Shown here: piece by piece, positions 42,964-52,035 of the stretch | Layout of the letters: each line of letters begins with the position of its first letter | How positions within the stretch are numbered: the first letter of the stretch is position 1 | NCBI RefSeq assembly: GCF_002117485.1 | Contig: NZ_CP021030.1 | Span: 1,863,001-1,927,000 of the forward strand | Source: Rhizobium sp. NXC14 | GTDB taxonomy: Bacteria > Pseudomonadota > Alphaproteobacteria > Rhizobiales > Rhizobiaceae | Length of the DNA stretch: 64,000 bases | Direction of reading: 5' to 3' | Notes under the pieces: generated by a model | What the model saw: the letters and a program-made list of their open reading frames with translations, nothing else | Told to the model about the DNA's origin: nothing | The model's database searches: none | Made by a program: the position numbers and the translations under genes

Positions 42964-44244
42964 TCAGATTTCATCGTTGCCGCGGCTGAAGGGAAGGGCG
43001 CTCTTGACGGCGAAGCTCGCGACATAAGCCGGCAGTTCCGAGGGATCGAAGACCTGGCCATCCATGAAGCGGTCGCCTTCTTCGCTGCCCTCGACGCGGA
43101 TGTCGGCGTCAACGGGGGCGTTATCGTCGCCGAGAGCAGCACGGTAGAGATCCGGTCGGTAGGCGGAGGTCGCGGCCCGCGCCTTGTTGAGGCTGGTCTC
43201 TGACTGCCCCCAACGGATCATCTGGCTGTAGATCCAAAGTGCGTGGCTCGGCCTCGGATAGTTGGCGAAGCCGGAATGGAACTGGAAATAATCCGGAATG
43301 ACGCGCCGGTTGCCGTTGGCATCGAGGCTGAATTCACCGGCGAGCACACGGCGGATGATATCGACCGGGGCGGCGATGTAACGGGGGTCGGCAAGCGCCG
43401 CCGCCAGCGCGTCGTGATTCTCCGACCGGTCGCACCAGCGGGCGGCCGCATCGAGCGCCACGATCAGCCTGGAAACGGTTTCCGGATTGCTTTCCGCCCA
43501 GTCCGGCCGCATGCCGATCACCTTTTCCGGAGCTGAAGGCCAGATATCCTGTTTGGCGGCGACGATACGCCCGAGGCCCCGCTCCGAGGCAACCATGTTC
43601 CACGGGGCGCCGACGCAGAACCCGTCGATCGCGCCGGCTGCCAGCGCATCCGACGTCATGGGTGGCGGCACGACGACAAGCTTGACGTCCTTATCGGGAT
43701 CGATGCCGCCGGCTGCCAGCCAGTATCGGAATTCATAATTGTGGGAGGAGAAGGGATAAGTAACTCCGAAGGTCGGCATCGGCTCTCCGCGCGCCGTCAT
43801 TGCCGCCAATACCTTTGCCAGCGCACGAGCATTGTCGAGCGCGCTTGCTGTTTCCGCCAATCCGGCGTCATCCCGCATGCGGGCGAAGAGCCGCGCCGAC
43901 AACGTGATTGCGTTGCCCCCGCGGCCCAGCGAGAACGGCGTGATCGTCGGCGAGGGGTTGGAGCCGAGGCCGAGCATGGAGGCTACGGGCATCGGCGACA
44001 GCATATGGGCGATATCGAACTGACGAAATGCGAGGCGATCGCGCATGTTTGCCCAGGAGACGTCCTTGACGAGGTCGAGCGTCAGGCCCTCCCTCTGGGC
44101 AAAACCGAATTCGGCTGCGGCAATCAACACCGATGCATCGACAAGCGGAATGAATCCCGCTCGCAACACCTTCGGTCCTTCGTTTTTCCCACGCAGGGGC
44201 AAGGGCAGCCCGCCGCCGCTGAATTTGGCGGTATTTGTCATCAT
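42964..44244 (-). CDS. nasS: Nitrate/nitrite sensor NasS (NrtA/CmpA-like)
   Basis: A 426-residue protein of the nitrate-binding NrtA/CmpA family. LRAGFIPLVDASVLIAAAEFGF starts the ligand-binding fold; DGFCVGAPWNMVA and YPFSSHNYEFRYWLAAGG are family blocks. There is no signal peptide or lipobox, which separates a cytosolic sensor such as NasS from a periplasmic transporter component. In Paracoccus and Bradyrhizobium, NasS holds NasT inactive until nitrate or nitrite binds. ATG 44244 has GGAG five bases upstream; a GTG two codons earlier would overlap that site. Confidence 0.9.
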   Translation of the reverse strand: MMTNTAKFSGGGLPLPLRGKNEGPKVLRAGFIPLVDASVLIAAAEFGFAQREGLTLDLVKDVSWANMRDRLAFRQFDIAHMLSPMPVASMLGLGSNPSPTITPFSLGRGGNAITLSARLFARMRDDAGLAETASALDNARALAKVLAAMTARGEPMPTFGVTYPFSSHNYEFRYWLAAGGIDPDKDVKLVVVPPPMTSDALAAGAIDGFCVGAPWNMVASERGLGRIVAAKQDIWPSAPEKVIGMRPDWAESNPETVSRLIVALDAAARWCDRSENHDALAAALADPRYIAAPVDIIRRVLAGEFSLDANGNRRVIPDYFQFHSGFANYPRPSHALWIYSQMIRWGQSETSLNKARAATSAYRPDLYRAALGDDNAPVDADIRVEGSEEGDRFMDGQVFDPSELPAYVASFAVKSALPFSRGNDEI

Positions 44245-44284
44245 GTCCACTCCGGTTTCCTCCGGATATTCGCCAGTTCCGCCA

Positions 44285-44872
44285 TCACATCAGAAGTCCC
44301 GCGGCGGTCACGACGCTCTGGGCGATTTCCGACATCTTCTTTTTTTCGTTCATCGCCGTCTGGCGCAGCAGGGCGAAGGCCTCCTCTTCGGACAGGCCTC
44401 GCATCTTCATGAGTATTCCTTTGGCGCGTTCGATGAGCTTGCGTTCCTCAAGCGCCGAGCGGGCATCTGCAAGTTCCCGCTGAAGCCGGCTGAAGGCGTT
44501 GAAGCGGCTGACGGCCATGTCGAGGATCGGTTTGACGCGTTCCTTCTTCAGTCCGTCGACGATATAGGCCGAGACGCCGGCATCGACGGCAGCCTCGATC
44601 GAGGCCGTATCGGAGCGATCGACGAACATGGCGATCGGGCGGCTGACCGTGCGCGTCAGCTGGAACAGATGTTCCATCATGTCGCGGTTGGGATTCTCGA
44701 TATCGATGATAATCACGTCGGGCATTAGCGTTTCGATCGTTCGCGCGATGCCGTTGACTTCATGCACGACGGTGACGCGCGCATGCCCTGCCTCGCGCAG
44801 TCCTTCCTCGATGATGGAGGCGCGTATGGCATTTTCGTCGATCACCAGAATTGTCAGATCGCGATGCGTCAT
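44285..44872 (-). CDS. nasT: ANTAR-domain response regulator NasT
   Basis: A 195-residue protein with a receiver-like N-terminal domain (LTILVIDENAIRASIIEEGL; VIIIDIENPNRDM) and a C-terminal ANTAR RNA-binding domain at about 130-190 (LEERKLIERAKGILMKMRGLSEEEAFALLRQTAMNEKKKMSEIA). It should bind hairpins in the narK leader and allow read-through when nitrate is present and NasS releases it. It lies 40 bases upstream of nasS and the two are cotranscribed. MTHRDL was taken as start; no strong ribosome site is visible. Confidence 0.94.
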   Translation of the reverse strand: MTHRDLTILVIDENAIRASIIEEGLREAGHARVTVVHEVNGIARTIETLMPDVIIIDIENPNRDMMEHLFQLTRTVSRPIAMFVDRSDTASIEAAVDAGVSAYIVDGLKKERVKPILDMAVSRFNAFSRLQRELADARSALEERKLIERAKGILMKMRGLSEEEAFALLRQTAMNEKKKMSEIAQSVVTAAGLLM

Positions 44873-44953
44873 TCGTATAGTTATGACGCGCTGCAACAAT
44901 ATTGCAAGTGTTCGCCTGAAAAATGTGCGATAGCGTATGTGCATAAAAATTAA

Positions 44954-45961
44954 TCAGATTGCCGTGCTTTCGCGCGGAATCAAGGCATAGCCCAAGTCGA
45001 TCTGCTCCCCTTTAAAGACGGCGGAGGACGTTAGGGCGGCGAGCACCTTTTCAGCGGCCAGTTTTCCGGTTTCGAAACGCCGGGTCACGACTGAAGAGAG
45101 GGAGGGCGCGGCGCAGGCGGCGAATTCCAGATCGTGAAATCCCATGATCGCTATGTCATCCGGTACGCGTATGCCGCGTTTGCGGCACTCCTGCATGGCG
45201 CCGAGGGCCAGATTGTCATCCGTGCAGAAGATCGCCTCCGGAATTTCGCCATGGTCACACGTGATGGCGAAGAGATCGGAGCCGAGCGCGACCGAGCTGT
45301 GGCGCGGCTTCTCGGCGATGATCCGGAGGCTCGGCAGATCTGCCTGTTGCATCGCCAGTCGGTAGCCGTCGAAACGGGACTGGGCGCGGTGGTCGAGATT
45401 GCCGGTCAGGAAGGCAATCCGGCGGAAGCCACGTTCGATCAGATGCCGGGCGGCGGTTTGTCCGGCCTGCTCTTGGGACATGCCGATATTGAGATCAATG
45501 GGATCCGCTGAAAGCTCGAAGGTCTCGACCACGGGGAGATGTGCTTGAGCAAGAAGCTGCCGCGATAGAAGCGTGTGATGCGTGCCGGTGATGATAATCG
45601 CCTCCACCCTCTGTCCGAGAAGAGCCTTGATGGCGTTTTCCTCCTCGAGCTCGGAATAGCGGCTGTTGACGACGATGAGCTGGAAACCTGCGGCGACGAG
45701 AACGTCGTGAAGCGCGAACAGATATTCTGCGAAGATCACGTTGTATAGGGTCGGAACAATCACGCCGATCGCATGCGTGCGCGAGGAGGCAAGGCGGCTT
45801 GCCGCTATATTCGGAATGTAGCCGAGTTCCTTGACGGCGGCATCGACGCGCAGCCGCAGGGCAGGCGAGACCGCATTGGGCTTGCGCAGTGCTCTTGAAA
45901 CCGTGATCGGGCTGACCCCGGCGAGATTGGCAACGTCATCAAGAGTTATTCGCCGCATCAT
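44954..45961 (-). CDS. LacI-family transcriptional regulator
   Basis: About 335 residues. The N-terminal helix-turn-helix reads ITLDDVANLAGVSPITVSRALRKP (from about residue 5), of GntR/LacI type, followed by the hinge and a sugar-binding domain (IGVIVPTLYNVIFAEYL onward; FCTDDNLALGAMQECRKRGIRVPDDIAIMGFHD). The start is uncertain among ATG 45961, ATG 45994 and TTG 46003. It is divergent from a sugar ABC transporter with two operator-like palindromes between, so it probably represses that transporter and itself until the sugar is present. Confidence 0.92.
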   Translation of the reverse strand: MMRRITLDDVANLAGVSPITVSRALRKPNAVSPALRLRVDAAVKELGYIPNIAASRLASSRTHAIGVIVPTLYNVIFAEYLFALHDVLVAAGFQLIVVNSRYSELEEENAIKALLGQRVEAIIITGTHHTLLSRQLLAQAHLPVVETFELSADPIDLNIGMSQEQAGQTAARHLIERGFRRIAFLTGNLDHRAQSRFDGYRLAMQQADLPSLRIIAEKPRHSSVALGSDLFAITCDHGEIPEAIFCTDDNLALGAMQECRKRGIRVPDDIAIMGFHDLEFAACAAPSLSSVVTRRFETGKLAAEKVLAALTSSAVFKGEQIDLGYALIPRESTAI

Positions 45962-46028
45962 GTTCTGCCGCTCGTTTTGAGAGATCGGTTGCATATTTTT
46001 CAACAGTAAGAATCTGCCAAAACTATAG

Positions 46029-46067
46029 TTGACAGCGCTAGCAAATGCGATTTGACAGCGCTGTCAA
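46029..46067. promoter_or_regulatory. Paired LacI-type operators
   Basis: TTGACAGCGCTGTCAA (46052-46067) is a perfect 16-bp palindrome with the central CG pair-step flanked as in LacI/GalR operators (here GCGC). TTGACAGCGCTAGCAA (46029-46044) is a second copy with a damaged right half. Centres are 23 bp apart, about two turns. The outer halves also match in inverted form (TAGTTGACAGCGCT against AGCGCTGTCAACTA). Confidence 0.85.
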
Positions 46068-46180
46068 CTATGTTAATTTGAAATTGTACCGGAAAATAGG
46101 GATGGAATCTTTCCGGGCCAAATACGCACATCAAAAGCATTAGAAGAGGCGGCTAAGTCCGCCTGAGGAGGAGAACATTC

Positions 46181-47320
46181 ATGCATAAGGTGGAGAAAGC
46201 TAAATTCGCACGTATCGCGGCGTTTTCGGTGTCGGCATTTGCCTTGCTGTGTGGCGCGGCCAGCGCGGAACCGAAGGTCGTGTCCGGCCCGGCCGCCGAC
46301 CCCGGCTGCATGGTGCCGTGGGCAGCGGACACACAGTTCTTGCAATATCCGAAGAAGGAAGGTCCCTATCGTATCGCACTGGCCAACGGCTACATCGCCA
46401 ATACTTGGCGTATTCAGATGGTCCAGACGGCTAAGGCCTATGCCGCTCAACCCGATGTCGCCGCCAAGCTCAAAGAATTTAAGGTTGTTTCGACGGGCGA
46501 GGACGTGCCGGCCCAGATTTCAGCCATCAACAACTTCATTGATGCCGGTTACGACGCCATTGTGGTCAACGCGCAGAATCCCACCGCCTTCGGCCCGGTG
46601 ATTAAGCGCGCCAAGCAGGCCGGTGTTATACTCGTCGCCTTCGACAATATCCTCGACACCAAGGACGCGATCAACGTCAACGTCGATCAGAAGGGGCTAG
46701 GCGTCCTCTGGGCCGACTGGCTGATCAAACATCTTCCGAACGGCGGCAAGGTGCTTGAGGTCCGCGGCGTCGCCGGCACCTCGGTCGATACGGATCGTCA
46801 CAATGGTATTCATGAAACCCTGGACGCCTCCGGCAAGAAATTCACAGTCACTGAAGTGGTCGGAAAGTGGGACGACGGCGTTGCTCAGAAAGCGACTGCC
46901 GATGCGATCGCCACCAACGGTCCGTTCGACGGTATCACCGCCCAGGGCGGCGATACCGGCGTCGTGCAGGCGATGATCGATGCAAAACATCCCTTTGTGC
47001 CATTCGGCGGTGAGACGGAAAACGGCTTTCGCAAATTCTGCGCCGCCCATGCCGCCGATGGTTTGAAATGTTCGTCCGCCGGAACGGGACCGGCCCAGGT
47101 TGCGGTTGCCATCAAGACCGCGATCGCAGCGCTTGAGGGGCAGGTCGTGCCGCAGGCCATCAAGCTCCCGACTGCGCTGGTTTCTGACCCGGATTTCAAA
47201 GAGGGTCAGGACTATTATCCAACCCAATCCGACAACTTCTTCGTCGGCAACTCTTTCCCGACCTGCGGCATTAATTTCACGGCCCAGGAAATCATGGGAC
47301 AGTCGAAAGAGAACCAATAG
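46181..47320 (+). CDS. Sugar ABC transporter substrate-binding protein (CUT2 type)
   Basis: A 379-residue periplasmic binding protein with a signal peptide (AAFSVSAFALLCGAASA, cleavage before EPK). The mature protein has the RbsB-like fold: YRIALANGYIANTWRIQM, AIVVNAQNPTAFGPVIKRAKQAGV and GGDTGVVQAMIDA. GGAGGAG precedes the start. It heads the operon with an ATPase and two permeases, downstream of paired LacI operators. The ligand cannot be read from the sequence; family and regulator point to a pentose, polyol or similar sugar. Confidence 0.9.
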   Translation: MHKVEKAKFARIAAFSVSAFALLCGAASAEPKVVSGPAADPGCMVPWAADTQFLQYPKKEGPYRIALANGYIANTWRIQMVQTAKAYAAQPDVAAKLKEFKVVSTGEDVPAQISAINNFIDAGYDAIVVNAQNPTAFGPVIKRAKQAGVILVAFDNILDTKDAINVNVDQKGLGVLWADWLIKHLPNGGKVLEVRGVAGTSVDTDRHNGIHETLDASGKKFTVTEVVGKWDDGVAQKATADAIATNGPFDGITAQGGDTGVVQAMIDAKHPFVPFGGETENGFRKFCAAHAADGLKCSSAGTGPAQVAVAIKTAIAALEGQVVPQAIKLPTALVSDPDFKEGQDYYPTQSDNFFVGNSFPTCGINFTAQEIMGQSKENQ

Positions 47321-47336
47321 CAGCCTCCGCGGATTT

Positions 47337-47364
47337 GATTGCGGGTGTTCGCACCCGCAATCTT
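47337..47364 (+). terminator. Intercistronic hairpin after the binding-protein gene
   Basis: GATTGCGGGTG (47337-47347) pairs perfectly with CACCCGCAATC (47352-47362) around a TTCG loop and is followed by only two T. It lies 17 bases after the binding-protein stop codon and before the ATPase gene. Such hairpins in ABC operons stabilise the upstream mRNA and lower downstream expression, so binding protein exceeds the membrane parts. Confidence 0.75.
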
Positions 47365-47395
47365 GGCCGTGACAGAGCAAACGGAGGCTGGACGC

Positions 47396-48934
47396 ATGAC
47401 TTTGTCCGAACCGATTTTCCGCATGGAAGGCATATCGAAGCGTTATGGCGGAGCCGTCGCGCTTAAGGATGCCGACATCGCCATTCGGCCAGGGGCGATT
47501 CATGCCGTCCTTGGCGAGAACGGCGCCGGCAAGTCCACACTGATCAAGATCATGGCGGGCGTCGTGGCGCCGGACGAAGGGCGCATGCTGCTTGATGGAA
47601 AGGAGATTACCTTTGCCTCACCTGCAGCGGCCAATGCAGCCGGCATCGTCTGCGTCTTCCAGGAACTGTCGCTCATTCCCGATCTCTCGGTCGCCGACAA
47701 CATCGCCATCAGCCACCCGCCGCAGAGGTTCGGCATGATAGACCGGCGCGCCCAGCGGCGGATCGCTGAGGAAGCGCTCGCCCGCGCCGGCGCGTCCGAC
47801 ATCCATCCCTCGGTTTTGGTCAAAGACCTGCCGTTGTCTCGACGACAGATGGTAGAGATCGCCAAGGCCCTTGCCCGCAAGCCGCGACTGATGATCCTGG
47901 ATGAGGCAACATCGGCGCTGACGCAAGCGGATGTCGAGAAAGTGTTTGCCGTGCTCAAGCGCCTCCGCGCCGAAGGAATGGCGCTAATCTACATCTCTCA
48001 CCGCATGCACGAAATCGCCCAACTGGCCGATGACTGCACGGTCTTCCGCAACGGCCGTAGCATCGAAACCTACCCGGCGGGCACCAAGAGGGACCAGCAG
48101 GTAGTCGAACTGATGATCGGTCGTGAATACACCAACGTCTTTCCGCCGAAGCCCGCGCATCGACCGGAGAAAAAACCGATCCTTTCCTGCCGCGATCTTT
48201 CCTGGGGCGATCGGCTCTCCGGCATCACTTTCGACATCCGGCCGGGCGAGATCATAGGCCTCGGCGGACTGGACGGGCAGGGGCAGCGTGATTTGCTGCT
48301 GGCCTTCTTCGGCGTGCTGCGTGACTTGAAAGGGGAGATCGCGATCGACGGCATGCCGATCAGACTGAAGAGTCCCCGTCATGCCAAGTCTGACGGCATA
48401 TCCATGGCGTTGATCCCCGAGGACAGGAAGACCGAAGGGTTGATGCTGCCGATGACCGTGCGCGAGAACCTCTCGATTGCAGCTCTCGACCGGGTTTCGC
48501 GGAATGGCGTCATCGATCGACTAGCCGAGCGTCGCGAAATCGACGACCTGTTCAAGCTTTTGGCAATCAAGGCTGCGACGATCGACATGCCCGTTGCAGG
48601 CCTCTCCGGCGGCAACCAGCAGAAGGTGGTCATTGCCAAATGGCTGATGAACCGGCCGCGCATCATCCTTCTCAACGATCCGACGCGCGGCATAGACGTC
48701 GGCACCAAGCAGGAAATCTATCTGCTGCTGCGCAAGCTTGCGGATGCCGGAGCGGCGATCATCTTCTACTCCACCGACTATGACGAACTGATCGGCTGCT
48801 GCGACCGGGTACTCGTCATGTATGATGGAAGCATTGTCCGCGAGCTTGAAGGCGCCGATATCAACGAACATGAGCTGATCGGCGCCGCGCTCAATATAGA
48901 CGGCGACCACGCACAACAGAGGGCAGCGCCATGA
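47396..48934 (+). CDS. Sugar ABC transporter ATP-binding protein (RbsA/XylG type)
   Basis: A 512-residue fusion of two ABC ATPase domains. The first has Walker A GENGAGKS and Walker B LMILDEATSAL, with a weak signature (LPLSRRQMVEIAKAL). The second has a degenerate Walker A (GGLDGQGQRD), signature LSGGNQQKV and IILLNDPTRGIDVG, as is usual in CUT2 proteins where one site is altered. GGAGG lies eight bases upstream. The stop overlaps the next gene (ATGA). Confidence 0.94.
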   Translation: MTLSEPIFRMEGISKRYGGAVALKDADIAIRPGAIHAVLGENGAGKSTLIKIMAGVVAPDEGRMLLDGKEITFASPAAANAAGIVCVFQELSLIPDLSVADNIAISHPPQRFGMIDRRAQRRIAEEALARAGASDIHPSVLVKDLPLSRRQMVEIAKALARKPRLMILDEATSALTQADVEKVFAVLKRLRAEGMALIYISHRMHEIAQLADDCTVFRNGRSIETYPAGTKRDQQVVELMIGREYTNVFPPKPAHRPEKKPILSCRDLSWGDRLSGITFDIRPGEIIGLGGLDGQGQRDLLLAFFGVLRDLKGEIAIDGMPIRLKSPRHAKSDGISMALIPEDRKTEGLMLPMTVRENLSIAALDRVSRNGVIDRLAERREIDDLFKLLAIKAATIDMPVAGLSGGNQQKVVIAKWLMNRPRIILLNDPTRGIDVGTKQEIYLLLRKLADAGAAIIFYSTDYDELIGCCDRVLVMYDGSIVRELEGADINEHELIGAALNIDGDHAQQRAAP

Positions 48935-49926
48935 CCAGACTGGCTTTTGGCGAACGACGGTTTTGGTATGCGCAACAGAAGGGAACGTTGTTTGCCGCAC
49001 TGCTCTTCGTCGCCATGTTCGCCCTCTACGTTTCGAACCACCCGGCGGGTTTTACCCCCAACGTTGTGCAGACGGCATCGAACAAGGCGACGCTGCTTGC
49101 CTTTGTTGCGATGGCCCAGTGCCTGGTTGTCATCACCGCCGGCATTGACCTTTCGGCCGGCATGGTATTGGTCCTCTGCAATTGCCTTGCCTCCTGGCTG
49201 GTCGTCGGAACGCCGCTGGAGACAGCGGCGGGCGTCGTCGTGGTGCTGCTTGCCGGCCTCGGCTGCGGTATGCTGAACGGGCTCATCATTATCTTCGGCC
49301 GGCTGCAGCCGATCGTCACGACGATTGCGACTAGCGCGATTTTCTACGGCTTAGCGCTATTGCTGCGGCCGACTCCGGGAGGCTCAGTCAACGAGGATCT
49401 GGCCGATGCGTTTACCTCAAAGCTTTTCGGGGTCGTTCCGGCAAGCCTCACCGTCCTTCTCGCAGTTATCATCGTTATCTGGATACCGTTCAGCCGCTCG
49501 ACCATAGGCAGGGCAGCCTATGCCGTCGGTTCGGCCGAGAATGCCGCCTTCATGTCGGCGATGCCGGTCAAGCGGGCAAAACTTGCCGCCTATGCCTTGG
49601 CCGGACTTCTTTCGGCGATCGGCGGGCTCTATCTCACCTTCTTCTCCTATACCGGCGAAGCGGCTCTGGCGAGTGGCAATGCCTACACACTCTATTCGAT
49701 TGCGGCGGTGGTGCTCGGCGGCGTTTCCCTCGCGGGCGGCAAGGGAAGTGCTGTCGGCGCCGTTTTCGGAGCTTTGGCATTTCGAACGATCGGCGACCTG
49801 CTGTTCGTCTTCGATTTCGATCCGCTTTGGCAGCCGCTATTCCAGGGCGTCGTGTTGATGCTGGCGATCAGCATCGGCTGCATCGGCCTTTCCAGGGTTC
49901 GCAATCGGCTGGAGTGGTTTCAATGA
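48931..49926 (+). CDS. Sugar ABC transporter permease 1 (RbsC type)
   Basis: A 331-residue BPD_transp_2 permease with about nine membrane segments. CLVVITAGIDLSAGMVLVLCNCL and VGSAENAAFMSAMPVKRAKLAAYALAGLLSAIGGL, containing the ATPase-contacting region, and VVLGGVSLAGGKGS are family blocks. Its ATG overlaps the stop of the ATPase and its stop overlaps the next permease (ATGA in both cases), so the three membrane components are translationally coupled. Confidence 0.93.
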   Translation: MTRLAFGERRFWYAQQKGTLFAALLFVAMFALYVSNHPAGFTPNVVQTASNKATLLAFVAMAQCLVVITAGIDLSAGMVLVLCNCLASWLVVGTPLETAAGVVVVLLAGLGCGMLNGLIIIFGRLQPIVTTIATSAIFYGLALLLRPTPGGSVNEDLADAFTSKLFGVVPASLTVLLAVIIVIWIPFSRSTIGRAAYAVGSAENAAFMSAMPVKRAKLAAYALAGLLSAIGGLYLTFFSYTGEAALASGNAYTLYSIAAVVLGGVSLAGGKGSAVGAVFGALAFRTIGDLLFVFDFDPLWQPLFQGVVLMLAISIGCIGLSRVRNRLEWFQ

Positions 49927-50903
49927 GCGAGGAAACAACCTTGCGGCAGCTTCGAGTGCCGGCACGGCTGCGTGGCGTCGATCCGGCGGTGGCAACCGCT
50001 TTCGGATGCATCATCCTGCTTCTGCTCGCCGGATCGATCTACTCGCGAAATTTCCTGTCGCCCGAGTATCTCCTGCAGCAACTGAAGGTCGCCTCCTTCC
50101 TCGGGGTCATCGCCACCGGCATGATGGCGGTAATCTTGCTCGGCCAGATCGACCTTTCTGTGCCATGGGTGATAACGACAGGCGCAATGATGGCCTGCGC
50201 CGCGACTTCATATGGAGCGACCGGTTCGGTTCTGGCGATCCCCTTCGGCATTTTCTGCGGTTGCGCGATCGGTCTCGTCAATGGCTTGGCCGTCGGCTAT
50301 CTTCGCATTCCCTCGATGATCATCACGTTGGCCAGCAATGCTGTCGCGCAAGGGCTGATGGTCGTTTACACCGGCGGCTTTTCCCCGCAGGATTCCGCCT
50401 CGCCGGCCATGCGATTCCTTGCGGCCGGATACACGGTTCCTGGGTTGCCGAACGGTGTTCTGGTCTGGTTCTTGATCGGTCTGCTTGCGGTCTTCATGCT
50501 GACGCGCACAACCTTCGGTCGATCGCTTTACGCAATCGGAAACCGCGAGCGCGCTGCTTATATGTCCGGGATCGACACACGCCGTATCACACTTCTCGCC
50601 TTCGTCATGTCAGGCGGCCTCAGTGCGCTCGGCGGGGTTCTGTTGGCGGGTTATGCATCGAAGGCGTCGCAATCCATGGGCGACGCTTATCTGTTGCCCT
50701 CGATTGCAGCCGTCGTCCTCGGGGGCACTCACGTGCTCGGCGGCAAAGGGTCGTACCTCGGGACGGTTGCCGGCGTTATCTTGATCACGCTGCTGCAATC
50801 GATTCTTTCGGTGATGCAAATCGAGGAAGCGGGCCGCCAACTCATTTACGGCGCGGTCATCATCAGCATGCTTCTGCTTTACGGCCGCCAGCGGCCGGTC
50901 TGA
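49923..50903 (+). CDS. Sugar ABC transporter permease 2 (RbsC type)
   Basis: A 326-residue permease of the same family as its neighbour. LLGQIDLSVPWVITTGAMMACA and IGNRERAAYMSGIDTRRITLLAFVMSGGLSALGGVLLAGY are the matching blocks, and AVVLGGTHVLGGKGSYLGT is the C-terminal motif. The two permeases probably form a heterodimer, in contrast to RbsC homodimers. It is the last gene of the transporter operon, and no enzyme gene for sugar use follows. Confidence 0.93.
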   Translation: MSEETTLRQLRVPARLRGVDPAVATAFGCIILLLLAGSIYSRNFLSPEYLLQQLKVASFLGVIATGMMAVILLGQIDLSVPWVITTGAMMACAATSYGATGSVLAIPFGIFCGCAIGLVNGLAVGYLRIPSMIITLASNAVAQGLMVVYTGGFSPQDSASPAMRFLAAGYTVPGLPNGVLVWFLIGLLAVFMLTRTTFGRSLYAIGNRERAAYMSGIDTRRITLLAFVMSGGLSALGGVLLAGYASKASQSMGDAYLLPSIAAVVLGGTHVLGGKGSYLGTVAGVILITLLQSILSVMQIEEAGRQLIYGAVIISMLLLYGRQRPV

Positions 50904-51227
50904 CGGGCATAGTCGTGCCGAACTGCAGAGAGCACCGCATCCGGCGCAGGTATGGCGGTCGGTTCTCCACCGATGGAAAAGCAATCGGATTTTTCATGGT
51001 GCGACCTGCGGGAAAAATAATGCCGGCGCAAGCTGCAAATCGAAAGAGCGTGCCTTCGGTTCTCGTGGTATATAGCTTAAGGAGATGCGAGGAAGACCTT
51101 GGGATGGAAGGTTTTCTGCCCGCAGTTGCTGGGATCTGAACATTTGCAATCCACGACATCTCCAGCAGGCGTTCATGACCGCGATCCGAGATAATAATAC
51201 CCCAACACTGGCTTTGGAGGGCCGACC
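50904..51227. other. Spacer of 324 bp upstream of the peroxiredoxin gene
   Basis: No supported gene, RNA or strong hairpin. It ends the ABC operon and holds the promoter of the peroxiredoxin gene. I looked for an OxyR- or EcfG-type pattern and saw none that was clear. Confidence 0.4.
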
Positions 51228-51887
51228 ATGAGCTTACGTATCAACGATATTGCCCCCGATTTTACCGCCGACACCACACAGGGACCGATCAGCTTCCATG
51301 ATTGGATCGGCAACGGCTGGGCCGTGCTGTTCTCGCACCCGAAGAATTTCACGCCTGTCTGCACGACGGAGCTCGGCGCCATGGCCGGCCTCGCCGACGA
51401 ATTTGCCAAACGCGGCGTCAAGATCATCGGCATTTCCGTCGACCCGGTCGAAAGCCATGCCAAGTGGAAGGGCGACATCAAGACCGCAACCGGCTTTGAT
51501 GTCGATTACCCCTTGATCGGCGACAAGGATCTGAAGGTTGCCAAGCTCTACGACATGCTGCCGGCCGGTGCCGGCGACAGCTCCGAAGGCCGCACGCCTG
51601 CCGACAATGCGACTGTGCGCTCGGTCTTCATCATCGGCCCGGACAAGAAGATCAAGCTGATCCTGACCTATCCGATGACGACGGGCCGCAATTTCAATGA
51701 GATCCTGCGTGCCATCGACTCCATCCAGCTGACCGCCAAGCACCAGGTGGCGACGCCGGCAAACTGGAATCAGGGCGAAGATGTCATCATCACCGCTGCC
51801 GTTTCCAATGACGATGCGATCGCGCGGTTCGGCTCCTTCGATACCGTCCTGCCCTATCTCAGGAAGACGAAGCAGCCGTCGGTCTGA
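51228..51887 (+). CDS. 1-Cys peroxiredoxin (Prx6 type)
   Basis: A 219-residue thiol peroxidase reducing hydrogen peroxide and organic hydroperoxides. The peroxidatic Cys45 is in NFTPVCTTELG. It is the only cysteine in the protein, so there is no internal resolving cysteine, and an outside thiol such as glutathione must reduce it. The C-terminal extension with TPANWNQGEDVIITAAV is the Prx6 dimer region. GGAGG lies seven bases before ATG, and a strong terminator follows. Confidence 0.95.
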   Translation: MSLRINDIAPDFTADTTQGPISFHDWIGNGWAVLFSHPKNFTPVCTTELGAMAGLADEFAKRGVKIIGISVDPVESHAKWKGDIKTATGFDVDYPLIGDKDLKVAKLYDMLPAGAGDSSEGRTPADNATVRSVFIIGPDKKIKLILTYPMTTGRNFNEILRAIDSIQLTAKHQVATPANWNQGEDVIITAAVSNDDAIARFGSFDTVLPYLRKTKQPSV

Positions 51888-51911
51888 AAACGGCTTTCAA
51901 GTTCGTTCCCG

Positions 51912-51944
51912 AAGCCGCCGCGGCCATTGCCCGGCGGCTTTTTT
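51912..51944 (+). terminator. Intrinsic terminator of the peroxiredoxin gene
   Basis: AAGCCGCCG (51912-51920) pairs with CGGCGGCTT (51932-51940) around an 11-base loop and runs into TTTTTT. It lies 25 bases after the stop codon. Confidence 0.9.
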
Positions 51945-52035
51945 CATGCTGGCATTGCGAAATGGGGAAGCTTCGCGCCTTAATCGATGTTATCTAGCAT
52001 GAACGTCGCGATGGAAGTTAACCTGCTGAGATCCG

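Noticed and set aside
44892..44907. Sigma-54 promoter upstream of nasT (TTGCA-N6-TTGCA on the minus strand)
   Set aside because: The -12 GC is present but the -24 GG is not, and no clear NtrC site lies upstream.
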